Source: Acestrorhynchus altus (lineage: Eukaryota; Chordata; Actinopteri; Characiformes; Acestrorhynchidae). Taken from it: a DNA stretch of 64,000 nt. Position 1 is the first letter of the stretch; every line of letters starts with the position of its first letter. The notes beneath the pieces are model-generated. The model was given only the letters and a program-made list of their open reading frames with translations, did no database searches and was not told the origin of the DNA. Shown piece by piece: positions 1-11,379 of this stretch. Where the stretch lies: NCBI GenBank assembly GCA_034509495.1, contig CM067521.1, positions 20,537,984-20,601,983 of the forward strand, in the 5' to 3' direction. Made by a program: the position numbers and the translations under genes.

Positions 1-230
1 GACGTAATAAAGGGATCAATAAAGTTCTATTTTATCTAATCTTATTATTCACATCATTATTCATAGTTATTTGTGTCATTTAAAAATATTTTCCACTCAT
101 TGGAGTTCTTGCTTGTTCTGATTATTTTGTTGTATTACTGCGAATATGTGAACAATTTCATATATTTTAATTCCCTGTCATTTTGGAGCATTTCTATTGG
201 TCCATTGTGCAAAAAGTAAATGATCCTTTA

Positions 231-388
231 GGAACTTTTGGAAGTTCTTCAGTTTTAAACTGTGGAGAAATCTCTTAAAGTGTTTTTAAAAACCTTCAAT
301 AAAAGAGTTTTGTGAAGGTTCCTTGAAGCCCCGTAGGGGTTCCTCCACAGTTTCAAACTGAAGAACCTCCAATAGTTTCTCAAAGGTC
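231..388. repeat. short palindromic MITE-like repeat
   Basis: The left arm around 241-267 (gaagttcttcagttttaaac) is the near-perfect reverse complement of the right arm around 341-370 (cagtttcaaactgaagaacc). The centre contains a further aggttcc/ggggttcc symmetry. The structure is that of a small foldback element with no coding capacity. Related 'gaacctttgaagaacc' foldback motifs occur at 11585-11640. Confidence 0.6.
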
Positions 389-794
389 TTGTACTTTTTA
401 CAGTGTATTTCTATTGTAATGCGGTTTATTACATTGAAATCCACACAGGAATGATTCAGCATCTAGTGTAAAGCTTTCCCAGAAGACTAGGGGCTGCCTT
501 TTAAGGTCAGAAGGTTGAAAGGTTGGAATTACTAGACCTCCCAGGTGACTGACATCCAGCTTTGTTGTGTGATTCAGCAATTCCGGATTTTCCACTGCTA
601 TCTCTCGGACAACAAAGCAGATTACTACTACTCTGACTGCCAGATTTTCCAGGCTTTTCAGGAAGCTTTAAGGAGGCACAACATGTTTTTCTGTCCTTAT
701 AAACTTCAGTCGGGAACTGCAGACGTACTTCTACGTACTGTTGCATTAAGAACTGGCCTACAAACTGCTTACTTACTTCTTTTATCCTGTTCTT

Positions 795-1345
795 TAATTG
801 ACAGGACCCCACAGAACCTCCAAAGAGCAGGTATTATGTGGGTGGTGGGTCATTCTCGGCACTGCAGTGATGCTGACATGGTGGTGGTGTTCGTGTGTGT
901 TACCTACTCATGACTCTGTTATGAGCAGATCCGACACAGCACTGCTGCTGGAGTGTTTAATCCTCTCACTTGTGCTGCTGGACTAAGAATAGTTCACCAA
1001 CAAGAAATATTCAGCCAAGAGCATCATCTGGGCAGCATCCTGTGAGCACGGATGGACTAGAGGATGAGCCAAATTGTGCAGAAAGATCTACAAGCTGGAG
1101 ATTGGACAGTGAGTGGACGCGGTATTTAAACACTCCAGCAGCACTGCTGTGTCTGATCTAGTCATATAACATACCACCATGTCAGAGTCACTGCACCATC
1201 CACATAATAGCTCCTCTGTGGTGGTCCTGTGGGGTCCTGACTATTGAAGATCAGGGTGAAAGGAGGAGAATAAAGTATGCAGAGAAACAGATGGACGACA
1301 GTCTGTAATTATGAAACTACAAAATGCTCCTGGGAGTGTGCAGAA
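795..1345. repeat. dispersed long-palindrome element, copy 1
   Basis: The left half contains 'gtgggtggtgggtcattctc' and 'gacatggtggtggtg'. The right half ends with the reverse-complement style 'gtggtcctgtggggtcctga' and 'gatcagggtgaaaggaggag'. The same blocks recur at 14341, 17440, 21010, 35635, 47775, 53640 and 54340. No protein is encoded. It is a non-autonomous DNA-transposon-like repeat that I recognise as very common in otophysan fish; I do not give a family name. Confidence 0.7.
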
Positions 1346-1464
1346 AGTGAGATGGTTATATTTACTTAATACAATGATCAATTCTAAGCTTAAATAATAA
1401 GGCAGCTTGGTGACCGTATACAGTCCTTGACCAAAAATAATGCACCCGGATAGAATTACCGCGG

Positions 1465-1830
1465 AACTAGGCATGTGGTTGTGTCTCAGGCAAATATGTA
1501 AATGATTACAGGTGTGGTCTGATTAGACACTGGGTCTTGGCATAAGAGGGCTTTAATTGATTCCCCCACTGCCCTATAAAAAGGCTCTCAGAGGCTACTT
1601 TTGTGTAGTCTACCTCTTGATGAGAGCTCGTGGACTACCAGACATGCCTTCGTGATGCACTCAAAGACATGTTGCGGAGTGGACAGACTTTGAGAGGGGA
1701 GCACCACTGGAATGAGAGAAGCAGGACGATCATTTTGACCAAAAGGAAATTTGGTGTCATGGCTCTCATTATGTGTTCTGTCATTGCCCACCAGCCACCG
1801 TCTGCATCATTTTTACCATCGTAATAAATA
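1465..1830. repeat. degenerate interspersed repeat, copy A
   Basis: Blocks such as 'atatgtaaatgattacaggt', 'cactgggtcttggcataag' and 'cagaggctacttttgtgtag' recur in the same order at 42035-42215 with about 20% divergence. This shows an interspersed repeat. No intact reading frame with a recognised domain is present. Confidence 0.55.
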
Positions 1831-2730
1831 CCATGATATCATACCATACTTTAGTTATTTTGTGATTCCACTGAACTTTTATTTTATCATAGTTTTTATT
1901 CCCTCTCTCTTTGAGAGGTTTGCTATAGTTTTGTCTTCTTTAAACAATTACAGAATACAGACAGCATCTGTCTTTTGTGTCCTAAACATGTTATAATAAA
2001 GTTTACTTTATTGTATCGTGAACTATATTTCATGATTCATCTCAGGCCCCCCATCATCCACAATGTCCCCTTAAAATATTTATATAATTTTTTGCATTAA
2101 GTTGTGGCCTGGTGGTTAGGGAAGGTTGACTGGAAGGTTCAGAAATGGCAGGGCATGATTGAAGTGCCCTTGAACAAGGCACTTGCGAACGAAACGTAAC
2201 GAAAGTAAAATTAATTTTGTCACAATTCACGACGAACAGTCCAGTGCTATAAAATTACTTCGGATAAAATACTTTTGCACTGACTTCATTTAAAGTTAAG
2301 AAGGATTTTTATTATTATTTCTTTCTTCGTTTTCTTGCAAAGGTGCTATTTTGAAGATAACCTCATAAATCAATTCCAGAATATTGAATAGTATATCATT
2401 ATCAGTGCAAAAACCTTGTATCTGGCAGCTTTACAGGAAAAGGAAAATACTCCTTTTAACTTTTAATAGAGGTCATATTATTCCAAGTCAATTTGGAGTA
2501 TTTTTAGTGGTCCTTTCATCATAATTCTAGTAGCAGAAGTAAAAAAAATGCTATACTGGATGATTTTCTTTTGCTTGACAGTTAATTAATGATCTATAGA
2601 GAGATAGTATAGTATAATACTGAATGTAGTATTGAACAGTATTTTAAGTTTAGGTGCTGAATAATCGTTCTGCAGTTTAAGAGTGTAATTGAGTAAACAT
2701 GTCAGTAACTTACCCTGTCTGTCTCCGCAG

Positions 2731-2907
2731 TGTTCGGCCTCGTGTGGCGCCGGGGAGCAGCGAAGAGAGGTTTATTGTCAGATTGGAGATCAGCGCAGGA
2801 CACCGGACTCGGAGTGCTCCCGGTCCCCCCGCCCAACGTCCATTCAAACCTGCCGTCTGGAGGAGTGTTTCACACATTACAGATGGAGTCAGGGAGAGTG
2901 GCAAGCA
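2731..2907 (+). CDS. adamts9: adamts9-like exon: TSP1 module (fourth from C-terminal end)
   Basis: The acceptor 'gtctccgcag' precedes the exon and donor GTGAGT follows it. The 59 codons are phase 0 on both sides. The product starts CSASCGAGEQRREVYC and carries six cysteines in TSP1 spacing, ending with the Trp motif WSQGEWQA that begins the next TSP1 module. CSASCG fits the CSx(S/T)CG O-fucosylation motif used by POFUT2, and the Trp residues are candidate C-mannosylation sites. TSP1 modules in this family bind extracellular matrix and the cell surface. The next exon begins CSETCG, so the module junction is continuous. A (GA)n tract starts 25 bases after the donor. Confidence 0.92.
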
Positions 2908-2931
2908 GTGAGTGACATAATAATGCAGACT

Positions 2932-2956
2932 GAGAGAGAGAGAGAGAGAGAGAGAA

Positions 2957-3006
<50 letters not shown>

Positions 3007-3012
3007 TGAGAG
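2932..3012 (+). repeat. (GA)n microsatellite
   Basis: Almost pure GA dinucleotides broken by two 'gaaagtga' interruptions, beginning 25 bases downstream of the exon 2731-2907 donor. Confidence 0.95.
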
Positions 3013-3152
3013 GGGTGGGCCGTTAAAACTAGAGCACCTCTCAGAGCTGGTAGCTGGCTGACTGCCAGAGGGGGTCCTGCAGAGCTTCTGTGGAGGCGGT
3101 GAAGAAAAGAGTTCTGCCCTGATGGAAATCATATGCCTCTGTGTCCACACTC

Positions 3153-3171
3153 TCACACACACAAACACACA

Positions 3172-3210
<39 letters not shown>

Positions 3211-3252
3211 ACACACATACACACACACACACACACACGCACACACACACAA
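3153..3252 (+). repeat. (CA)n microsatellite
   Basis: Imperfect CA repeat of about 100 bases. Its reverse-frame MCVCV reading frames are artefacts of the repeat. Confidence 0.95.
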
Positions 3253-3589
3253 ACGTTCACAGAGATAGGCTGTGAATAGCTGAACGAAGTGACGTGCTGT
3301 GAAATTGCATTAATTTTCCTGATATGATTAACCCGTTCACACCCATATTAACCCCTTTAAGGACACATCCATATCTGGCATATATAGGGGTAGAAACAAC
3401 ATTATCACTTTAACATCTTATCCTGACTGAAACATGATACGATTCTGTTGTGGTAAAGATTTGTGGTGTTTTGCTGCAACATATTGTCTTTTTATTACTT
3501 TACTAATTTGAACTTGGCTTTAAACTCAATGCGTAAACTACAAAATAATTCATGGTAATTCTGAATAATTTCTAATTGTTCCTGATGTT

Positions 3590-4900
3590 TACTGAATAGT
3601 TCATTGAATATTGAATATTTATTTGAAGTATAAATGTTCATAATAGATCATGAATAATTCATAGTGGATACTAAATAAGTCATATAACGCAACAAATAAT
3701 TTATAGTAGATAATTAATTCATAGTGGATACTGAATAATTCATAGCAGGCACTGAATAATTCATAATAGAAAAAATCATAGTGAATAAGTCATAGAAGAT
3801 AGTGAATAATTCATAGTAGATACTGATTAATACATAGTGGATACTGAATAATTTACAGTCAATGATAAATAATTCATAGTAGACACTGAAAAAAGTAGTT
3901 ACTGAATAGTAGTGCATACTGGACAGTTAGTAAATAATGTAGAGGAAATGCTAAATAATTCATAGTGGCTACTGAATAAATCATAAATTAGCAAACAATT
4001 AATATACTGAATAATTCATAGTGGATACTGAATAATTTACAGTCAATAAAGAATTCATAGTACACACTGAATCACTCAAAGTGGATGGTTTATAATTCAT
4101 AGTAGATACTGAATAATTCATAGTCTATACTGAATACTTTACAATAAATCCTAAATAATTCATAGTAGATACTGAATAATTCATAGTAGTTACTAAATAA
4201 TGTACAATCAATGCTAAATAATTCATAGTATTTACTGAATAATTTAGTCAATGCTATATAAGCCAAAGTAGATTCTGTGTGATTCAAGCTGGATACTGAA
4301 TAATTCATATAAATTATCAATTAATTTAATATTAGATACTGAATAATTCATATAACTTATCAATTAATTTAATATTAGATACTGAATAATTCATATTGGA
4401 TACTGAATAATTTACAGGAAATACTATATAATTCACAGTATACACTGAATAATTCATAATAGATGCTAAATAAAGTAGTTACTGAATAATTAATAGTGGA
4501 TACTCAATAATTCATAGTGATGCTGAATAATTCATAGTGATGCTGAATAATGTACAGGCAATGCAAAATAATTTGTAGTAGTTACTTAATAATTTATAGT
4601 AGTTACTGGATAATTAATAGTTGGCACTGAATCCTTCATAGAAGAATAAATCATAGTGAATTATTCATAGTAGATACTGAATAATTCATAGTAGTTACTA
4701 AATAGTCAATACCAGATAACTTACATTGAAAGCTAAACAATTCACAGTAGTAACTGATATTAATAATACGATATACTGAATTATTAATTATCTATATTGT
4801 AAAAGTCATAGTGGATACTGAATCATTCATAATAGATACTGAATTATTGGTAGTAAATTCTGGATAATTCATAGTAGGTACTGAATCATTTGTTCTAGTC
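3590..4900. repeat. AT-rich minisatellite, about 21-bp unit
   Basis: About 1.3 kb of diverged copies of a unit like 'actgaataattcatagtag', with variants (tggatactgaataattca, gttactaaataatg). Period is near 21 bp but drifts through indels. It lies in the intron between TSP1 exons 2731 and 8565. No coding or regulatory role is visible. Confidence 0.85.
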
Positions 4901-5925
4901 ACTGAATGCTCAGATCAAACAAAGAATGAGACCCTTAACCTGAACCTAATTCTGGCTCTTAAACCAGTGCTCATGGCCCCCAGTTGGCCATTAATTTTGC
5001 TCGATGCTTGCTCCCAGTACACTGGGATAGAACAAAAGTGTGGGGTGCCTGGAAGTCTCAGATGACTGGTTTGAGAGGCACTACCCTAAGGGACCCACAA
5101 AGGCATATGAGAGGGGTCCTCAATTATATCTTTCACTCTCTTAACTACATATTAGTTACATATCAGTTTCAGATTCGATTCTGAATCAGTGCATAATATT
5201 CTGAGCAGTTCTTAACATTGAACACATGTAATAGTAAGAAGTGCAGTTTTAGGACACAGGTGGAGCTGCAGCAGGCTTGGGATTCTCTCCTCTTCAGTGC
5301 CTCACAAAAAAAGTTTATTGGAATAGAGAAATGTTCAGGAAGCTTTGAAACTAGGTCAAGAAGCAGCGTGAAATCCAAATGCTTAGAACTAAAGTCTAAT
5401 TAGTGTGAAGAGTGGTCCACAGTAAAGGCGTCTCTGGCTCCCCTGCTGTGGGGATGAGGAGCAGCTGGAGTTTAGTAGTACAGCACTGACCGTTCCCTGG
5501 GTCAGTATGCCTTCGAAGACCGTTTGACACTCGATGCACACAGAGCACATGGCAGTTACTTTTCTTTACATTACTGTTCACCACAAGCTGGAAAATCATA
5601 GTTATCCCAAATTTACACAGTCAACCACGGCGTGTTTTACGTCCAGCATTAGTTCAGCAGGGTATTTTTTTCCTTGACCCCTTTAACCCTACTTAAACAC
5701 AGACAGTTAAGGCGGTATCAAGCAAATGAACAGAGATTATTATTTGATTCACATTATTGTTTATTTGAGTTGAATAAACCCAGTTCTGTTACTATAGGAA
5801 GCATTTTTTAGGTCAAACAGATGAAGAATATGAGTCCATATTCAGCTTGTGTAGCACTTTTCAATGCTTTACTCTCAGCACTCATTACAATCAGTCTCAG
5901 TACTCAATCAGAACTCACCAATTGC
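4901..5925. other. intron, nothing recognised
   Basis: Roughly 1 kb of non-repetitive-looking intron. Short frames occur but none has splice signals, domain motifs or a compositional change. Confidence 0.5.
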
Positions 5926-5929
5926 ACAC

Positions 5930-6145
5930 AATGTCCTCTCTACTGGAAAGGACAGTCAACCTGGGGGGCTACACCAAGCATTAGGGTGGGAGTAAGAGGA
6001 AAGAGTGTCAATCCATATCAAAGCATACACACATCCACTCAATCCAGAGACCCACACAGACAGAGGGCGAACATGAAAATCCACTTGAACTGGAAGGGTG
6101 GGGAACGTACCAACCTCCAAGCCACTATGCCACCAAGACGTATTT
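5930..6145 (-). repeat. SINE-like repeat fragment, reverse orientation
   Basis: 'acagagggcgaacatgaaaa' and 'ccaagccactatgccacc' are the reverse complement of blocks in the + strand SINE-like copy at 61697-62069 (ggtggtgcagtggcttgg, gagtttccatgttctcccc). This supports a dispersed tRNA-derived SINE on the minus strand. Confidence 0.5.
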
Positions 6146-6159
6146 GATTTCTGAGCTAA

Positions 6160-6415
6160 AAACGGGATGTAATGGAAGGGGTCGGTGGTCCAACACTATT
6201 GCAGGTTCAAATCCTGGGTCATTGCTGGCTGTCCACCAATGACACAATGGTAGAAAAAAAGAAAAGGTGGTGGCTGACATGTATTGAAGGAGGCATGTGC
6301 TTGTTTTCACCCTCCTAGTGTCGGGGGCATCGTATGTGATAGGAGAAGGGAAAATCATATGTGCCTGAACTGAGATGATTGTGGTATCTTTGTGATCTTT
6401 CCCCAATGAAAACAT
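6160..6415 (+). repeat. tRNA-like SINE remnant
   Basis: A perfect Pol III box B (GGTTCAAATCC, 6204-6214) is followed by a body ending in 'gcatgtgcttgttttcaccc'. The similar end 'acacgtacttgtcttcaccc' occurs in the copy at 10723-11150, so the two belong to one SINE family. Confidence 0.55.
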
Positions 6416-6419
6416 GGTA

Positions 6420-7590
6420 AAACATTGAGGAAAATTTCCTTCAGCCTCTTGAGGTGGCGTATAAGTCCATTCTGTTGGAGTTCCAGTGAGCTTGTAGAGG
6501 GTATTTCATAACCTTCTGCATACCCTGTTTGTGGGAATGCTTCATTCCTTCTAGGAATTCAAAATATCAGCAAATTTGATTGGAAAATATGCTCAAAAGT
6601 TTGGAAAATGTTTCTTTGGAATTTAGTCGGAAATCAGAGATGGGCTTTTTGTATCTGTGTATACAATGTTTGCACAAGCCTCACCTGAGTGCATGTGTCA
6701 CTATGTGCCTTTAAATCTTGGAATTCTGAGATGTAAATTCCATCAGTCAGACATAATTGAGGAAAATCAGGTGCTTATTAGAATAAGATTCTGAAAAAAG
6801 TCATTACTGTGTTACAGGATTGTCCCAGACTGATGAAATTCAGAAATAATGGCAAGAAATATCCTTTAAACAGGGCTTCTGATGTTTTGGAAACTGTTAC
6901 CGGAATCCTGGGAAGCGATGGCCAAACAGCCATGCCGGCAGAGGCTTGTTGAGTTTGAGTGTGTTGCTGGCGTCGCTGTCTGGCGTAGGGAATACCCTTA
7001 TCACCGTAACAGCGAGTTGATGTAAAATGGGATAAAGTGCAGATGCAGTGTGTGCTCGTAAGAGCTGGAGTGGTTTACAATGTGTGTGACGTACAAGGCC
7101 ATGCAGAGGCCTCTAAAAACCCAGCTAAGGTAATCAGTCCAGTTCAGGGCACACGGCGAGATTCCCATATACACACAAATGGAAAACCATTATGGCTTGA
7201 GTGCACAGTGTCAGTACAGTTCAAATGGAGTGGTTTGCTTTCATCTTTCATCCTCACTCTGAATACACCTCCAGCCCCACACACTAGCACGGTCTTAGAT
7301 AAATGCTCCCTTAACATTCCTACTGCAGTGATTTAATGCCCTCCATCCAGAGGAAAGTGGTGTTTTTACTCCACTGAGGCTTAATTGGATAAGACAAGGC
7401 AATGTGTGTTTATGTAGCCCGCTTGGCAGTGACCTCATACTCGTATTGCTTTTTAAGTGCTTGAGTAAGTGCCCCAGATAACTGAAGTGGCAACAGGACC
7501 TGGGGGTTCAAACACCTATAGCATAAACAGTTTAATGCGCACAGCATTGCAGCACATCTTACTTTCACTCCTTACTTTTACTTAACAGCA
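6420..7590. other. intron, nothing recognised
   Basis: No splice-flanked coding frame and no clear repeat. 7037-7336 is an open frame without recognisable domain or exon signals and is treated as chance. Confidence 0.5.
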
Positions 7591-7634
7591 GTACAGTGGA
7601 ATTAAACTCCACATTCAACCCGTCCATGACAATG

Positions 7635-7636
<2 letters not shown>

Positions 7637-7682
<46 letters not shown>
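7637..7682 (+). repeat. (CA)n microsatellite
   Basis: Pure CA dinucleotide tract of about 46 bases. Confidence 0.95.
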
Positions 7683-7684
<2 letters not shown>

Positions 7685-7799
7685 TGATGAGGACAGTGAG
7701 ATCACATACATGGTGTGGTGGGTATCCATAGATGCTTTGCACAAGGGTACCTCAGTCGTCAATGTTAAGGGAGAAGAAGGAGCTGTTCCTTCACTCCCC

Positions 7800-8225
7800 C
7801 TAATGCAAATTCCTGCTGGTCCAGGGGCTTGAACCACTAACCATCTGGTCCCAACCCTGCCATTGGTGATCTGCCATTACCAAGCAACTACATTACTTGT
7901 AGAAAAAAGTCCCCAAAGTGTCATAGGGGTGGTAACCTACAGGTAGGTTGCACAGCTCCAGGGCCTGAGGTTGTTGGTTCACTCTAGTCTCTGTTTGTGA
8001 AGAGTTTGGAGTGTTTTTCAGGTGGTGTTCATCTAGGTACTCCCATATCCCAAAAGAAAAACCACTAAATTACCCCCAGGTGTGATTGTGTGAGTAAATA
8101 GGTGTGTGTAGTAACCTGTGCACTACCCCTCCAGGGGGTATTCCTGGCTCCAGATCCACTATGACCCTGAACAGGAATATATTTATAATTTAGCAGACAC
8201 CCTTATCCAGAGCGACTTACGAAAA
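7800..8225. repeat. fish SINE-type repeat fragments
   Basis: Contains 'tttagcagacacccttatcc' with 'agagcgacttac' (8190-8220), a block extremely common in fish interspersed repeats, preceded by degenerate SINE-like text from about 7800. No single intact element can be delimited. Confidence 0.45.
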
Positions 8226-8564
8226 GTGCTTTGCTGTTCACTCTGAAAATATCCTTAGCAAGTAGAAAAGGCTGGAATCCAGAGATTCCTCACGCTTAGA
8301 TGCTGCCAAAAACAAATGTCAAATCAGAGACTAACAAGAGTTAAATACTCTTGAAACAGATGGGTCTTCAGGCTGTGTTTGAAGACAGCAAGTGACTCAG
8401 GACAGAAAAAAGTCTGCATGCCTGTCTTCCTTGTCTGAATGCATGGAAAAGAGGATAGATGGATGGCTGGGAAAGCCCCCGATTTAATATACGGTCCTTT
8501 TATGCTTCAATCAGACTCGCAGACCTGTCATTTTGTTTACAAGATTTAACCCTTGTCATCACAG

Positions 8565-8735
8565 TGTAGTGAAACATGCGGTTCTGGACACCGCCGGAGG
8601 ACAGTGGTGTGCTTGGATCACAATGAGCACGAGGTCCATGAGATGTACTGCTCAGACCAGCGAAGACCAGCAGACACTGAAGTATGTAACACTCAACCCT
8701 GCGAGTTCATCTGGATCACAGGAGACTGGACTGAG
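8565..8735 (+). CDS. adamts9: adamts9-like exon: TSP1 module (third from C-terminal end)
   Basis: The acceptor 'cttgtcatcacag' and donor GTGAGG bound 57 phase-0 codons. The peptide opens CSETCGSGHRRRTVVC, has the six TSP1 cysteines (CSETC, VVC, MYC, EVC, PC) and ends in the Trp motif WITGDWTE. CSETCG matches the POFUT2 O-fucose consensus. The next exon starts only 141 bases downstream, so this intron is unusually short for the locus, where others reach 5-6 kb. Confidence 0.93.
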
Positions 8736-8876
8736 GTGAGGGCAGTAGATGTCTGGGCAGTGCAGTGCATTTGTTGGCAAATGTTATATACAATAACAGT
8801 TTCGGCCAGGCCGTCTGATTGGTTGCTCATGAATCCAGGCACATCTTGTTTGTATGCTTGTTGTTTTTCTCTCCAG

Positions 8877-9071
8877 TGTTCCGTCACCTGTGGACAGGGC
8901 TATCAGAGGAGGCTGGTGTCCTGTAGTGAAGTGCATTCTGGCATTGAAAACTATGAGTACGGTCACCAGGCATCATCAAACTGTCCTGGGACTCCACCTG
9001 AGAGCTACATGACCTGCAGCCTACCCCCCTGTCCTTCTAGCCACACCTGGAGAGTGGGCATTTGGGGACCT
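8877..9071 (+). CDS. adamts9: adamts9-like exon: TSP1 module (second from C-terminal end)
   Basis: The acceptor 'tttttctctccag' and donor GTGAGT bound 65 phase-0 codons. The peptide begins CSVTCGQGYQRRLVSC and ends WRVGIWGP. Six cysteines are present and CSVTCG again fits O-fucosylation. The loop between the third and fourth cysteines is longer than in the neighbouring modules (SGIENYEYGHQASS), explaining the larger exon. The frame continues into CSVSCG of the exon at 9715. Confidence 0.93.
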
Positions 9072-9167
9072 GTGAGTGCACCAATTATACACACAAATCG
9101 AAAGCTATATTGTGATTTTTATACCTTTGTCTTTAGATTTTTTTGGGGGTATTATTTTAATTTACTT

Positions 9168-9168
9168 A

Positions 9169-9216
<48 letters not shown>
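9168..9216 (+). repeat. (ATT)n microsatellite and flanking AT-rich tract
   Basis: Pure ATT trinucleotides, followed to about 9415 by AT-rich 'ttttaataat' sequence and a short (TA)n at 9404-9416. It lies in the intron between the exons ending 9071 and starting 9715. Confidence 0.9.
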
Positions 9217-9648
9217 TACTTAATTATTATTTTAATAAGTATAATTTTAATAATCATAGTAATTTTAATAATAATAATTTTAATTATTTTTCTTTAAATT
9301 TATACAATAAATCATATAATAATAGTAATGCATAAATTACATACTTTTAATAATATCAATTTTAATAATTATTTTAATAATTAAGGTATTATTTTAATTT
9401 TTTTATATATATATATTTGACATTTTTACATTTCTCTGGAAGTGAAGAAGAAGTTTTTCCCTTCTCTTGTCAGTTGCTATTTTGGAGAATCAAGGTTATT
9501 TATGTTATGTAATTTGAATTTCAACAATCTATAAAGTCTGGTCCTTTCCTCCATACTCGTGAATTTACTTTGCTACTTTGGAGATCTACCAAATTACTTT
9601 GTAGCTATGTGTGTTATGGAAATGTTTTGCAGACTGTCAGTCATATAT

Positions 9649-9652
<4 letters not shown>

Positions 9653-9706
<54 letters not shown>
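9653..9706 (+). repeat. (GT)n microsatellite abutting a splice acceptor
   Basis: A (GT)n tract of about 27 units ends only eight bases before the exon at 9715; the sequence between is 'atctacag'. The repeat therefore occupies the position of the polypyrimidine tract. Confidence 0.95.
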
Positions 9707-9708
<2 letters not shown>

Positions 9709-9714
9709 CTACAG

Positions 9715-9844
9715 TGCTCTGTGTCCTGTGGTGAAGGCTGGATGGAGCGCTCAGTGCAGTGTGTTTCAGCAAATGGGGAGCTCAGTGATGAATGTCCTTC
9801 CACCTCCAGGCCGGAGGGTCGTAAGCCTTGCAGTAACCCCTCCT
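9715..9844 (+). CDS. adamts9: adamts9-like exon: last TSP1 module
   Basis: The acceptor 'atctacag' follows the (GT)n tract; donor GTGAGT begins at 9845. The exon is 130 nt, phase 0 in and phase 1 out. The peptide opens CSVSCGEGWMERSVQC; its sixth TSP1 cysteine is split across the intron (T at 9844 plus GT at 11206-11207). CSVSCG fits the O-fucose motif. There is no Trp motif at the end, as expected because no further TSP1 module follows. Since 130 is not a multiple of three, skipping this exon would shift the frame and remove the GON domain. Confidence 0.92.
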
Positions 9845-9849
9845 GTGAG

Positions 9850-10720
9850 TGTAATACATCCACCAAACCTCTGTGCTGTCATAACACTCAAAGCAAGCTG
9901 TCTGAGTGCACATTAGCTCAACACTATCTATTACTCACAACCAAAATCTGAACCTGGCCTTTTCTTCTGCTGAATAGAATAATCACCTCAATGAAATGGA
10001 AAATCGCTTTTTGTTGCTGGATCTGATCTTTATCATAAAGCCTGCCTATTTCTTTGACATTCCTTAATATGAACATTAACGTTGTTCTTATTGTTAGAAA
10101 GATTTAATCATTTTAGAACTGTAACTTTAGAGAAGAATTTAAAGATTAATCATAAATTCTTTATTCAGTATATGAATAATAAATGACGTATGCTTCAAAC
10201 TTATGTTTGAAAAAGTTTTAAAATATTAATATAAGATTGCACTATATATTTTTTACAAATATACTTTGTATGTAATAAGATATTGTGTGACATAAGATAT
10301 TGCCACTGTCCAAAAAGTGACGAATGGTCCAATAGAAATGGATCCAACCAACTGTTAACGTTAGCTTTCAGTAAAAGTTAAGAATTTTTTTGCCTCCTCC
10401 TGTAAAATGACCATTTTGTTTGGACAGTGTAGATGTACTGCAGACAGTAGATGATCTTCGGCCAAATACAGCTCAAGACAAGCTGTAGGTCAGTTATGAC
10501 AATAGCAAGTGTATTATGGGCTAAAACAGTTCCTGCGCTAGATGCTACATTTTAAGTCATGGCCTTGAAACTCTGAACTGCAAATGGCTGGTCCAGCTGA
10601 TGTCAGTTGTGGCTGTTTTCCGACACCCAGATTTGAACAAAGCCATCACAGTCACATGTTTAGACATTGGGTGAGGACGTGGGGTGAGGTTAACATTCTG
10701 GGTAGGTTATATTATACTTT
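9850..10720. other. intron, mostly unremarkable
   Basis: AT-rich. A copy of the dispersed 'ggtccaatagaaatg' core lies at 10325-10345, ending near 'tggacagtgtagatg' at about 10435. Nothing else is recognised. Confidence 0.5.
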
Positions 10721-10722
10721 CT

Positions 10723-11150
10723 GGTGCTTCAAGTGGCTCAGTCATCTATCACTGAGAACTATGATCTGAGGGTCGCAGGTTCAAATGCCAGGTCTTTCTG
10801 AAAGAGTGGGTAGATGGGGGTCAGTGCATGCATCTGTATCAGAGTTTCCTCTGAGGTCAGGAATGCCCAGGAATGTCATCAGTTTGAAAGGAAGTGAATT
10901 GGCAATGCTTTCTCTGGTGGGGTAGATGGTGCTCTCTCCCAGTGTCATACCCAATGCAATATGGGCCCGCAAAGGAATTCGTTGCCATTTTACTGGCGTT
11001 GGGGACCCGCTGCTTCCCTGTGAGCGCATTGGCTATGCAATGATGCAATGGCAGCAGTGTTTCACATGCATCAGAAGAGACACGTACTTGTCTTCACCCT
11101 CCTATGTGGTAGGGGAGGGGGTATGTGGGTGTCCTAACTGTTAGGTAACT
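10723..11150 (+). repeat. tRNA-like SINE remnant
   Basis: An A-box-like 'gtggctcagtc' is followed by a B-box-like 'ggttcaaatgcc' at 10779. The 3' body (acacgtacttgtcttcaccc, then ctatgtggtagggg) matches the copy at 6160-6415. Confidence 0.55.
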
Positions 11151-11205
11151 GCAACTTCCAAACTGGGACACATATTTTCAACCAGTATGTTGTGATCTCT
11201 TTCAG

Positions 11206-11300
11206 GTCATCTTCCTACCAGCTGCAGGCATGTGCAGCTCCAGACTGGTGTCATGTCCGATGGAGAGCAGGTTCTGAGCATCCAGGGCAAAGTGCTTAAA
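11206..11300 (+). CDS. adamts9: adamts9-like exon: start of GON domain
   Basis: The acceptor 'gatctctttcag' and donor GTGAGA bound 95 nt. The first two bases complete the split Cys codon; 31 codons follow (HLPTSCRHVQLQTGV, then SDGEQVLSIQGKVLK). The GON domain is the C-terminal module unique to GON-ADAMTS proteases. In Caenorhabditis GON-1 it is needed for gonad morphogenesis, and in vertebrate ADAMTS9 it has been linked to ER-to-Golgi transport. The pattern Gly-Val, Asp-Gly-Glu, then a short basic strand is characteristic of the domain start. Confidence 0.9.
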
Positions 11301-11376
11301 GTGAGACTCTTACCACATTTCTATTCTCACTGAGTTCATCCAGAAGACAGTTCACTTCACTGCACACATAACCCTT

Positions 11377-11379
<3 letters not shown>

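Larger units (their letters stand above)
1..2730. other. intron of adamts9-like gene upstream of the first visible exon
   Basis: No exon is recognisable. The stretch holds a small palindrome (231-388), a dispersed repeat core (184-209), a long-palindrome repeat fragment (about 795-1345) and a degenerate repeat (about 1465-1830) that has a second copy at 42035-42215. Around 2150-2180 there is a short 'gcccttgaacaaggcact' motif typical of fish SINE tails. The rest, 1840-2730, is AT-rich with nothing recognised. Confidence 0.6.

Noticed and set aside
545..913. 122-codon + frame near the window start considered as an upstream exon
   Set aside because: No TSP1 cysteine spacing, no splice sites, and its second half lies within the dispersed palindrome repeat.
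2710..3252. 180-codon minus-strand frame of CVCVCV and LSLSLS type
   Set aside because: Made entirely by the (CA)n and (GA)n tracts; it also overlaps the real TSP1 exon on the other strand.
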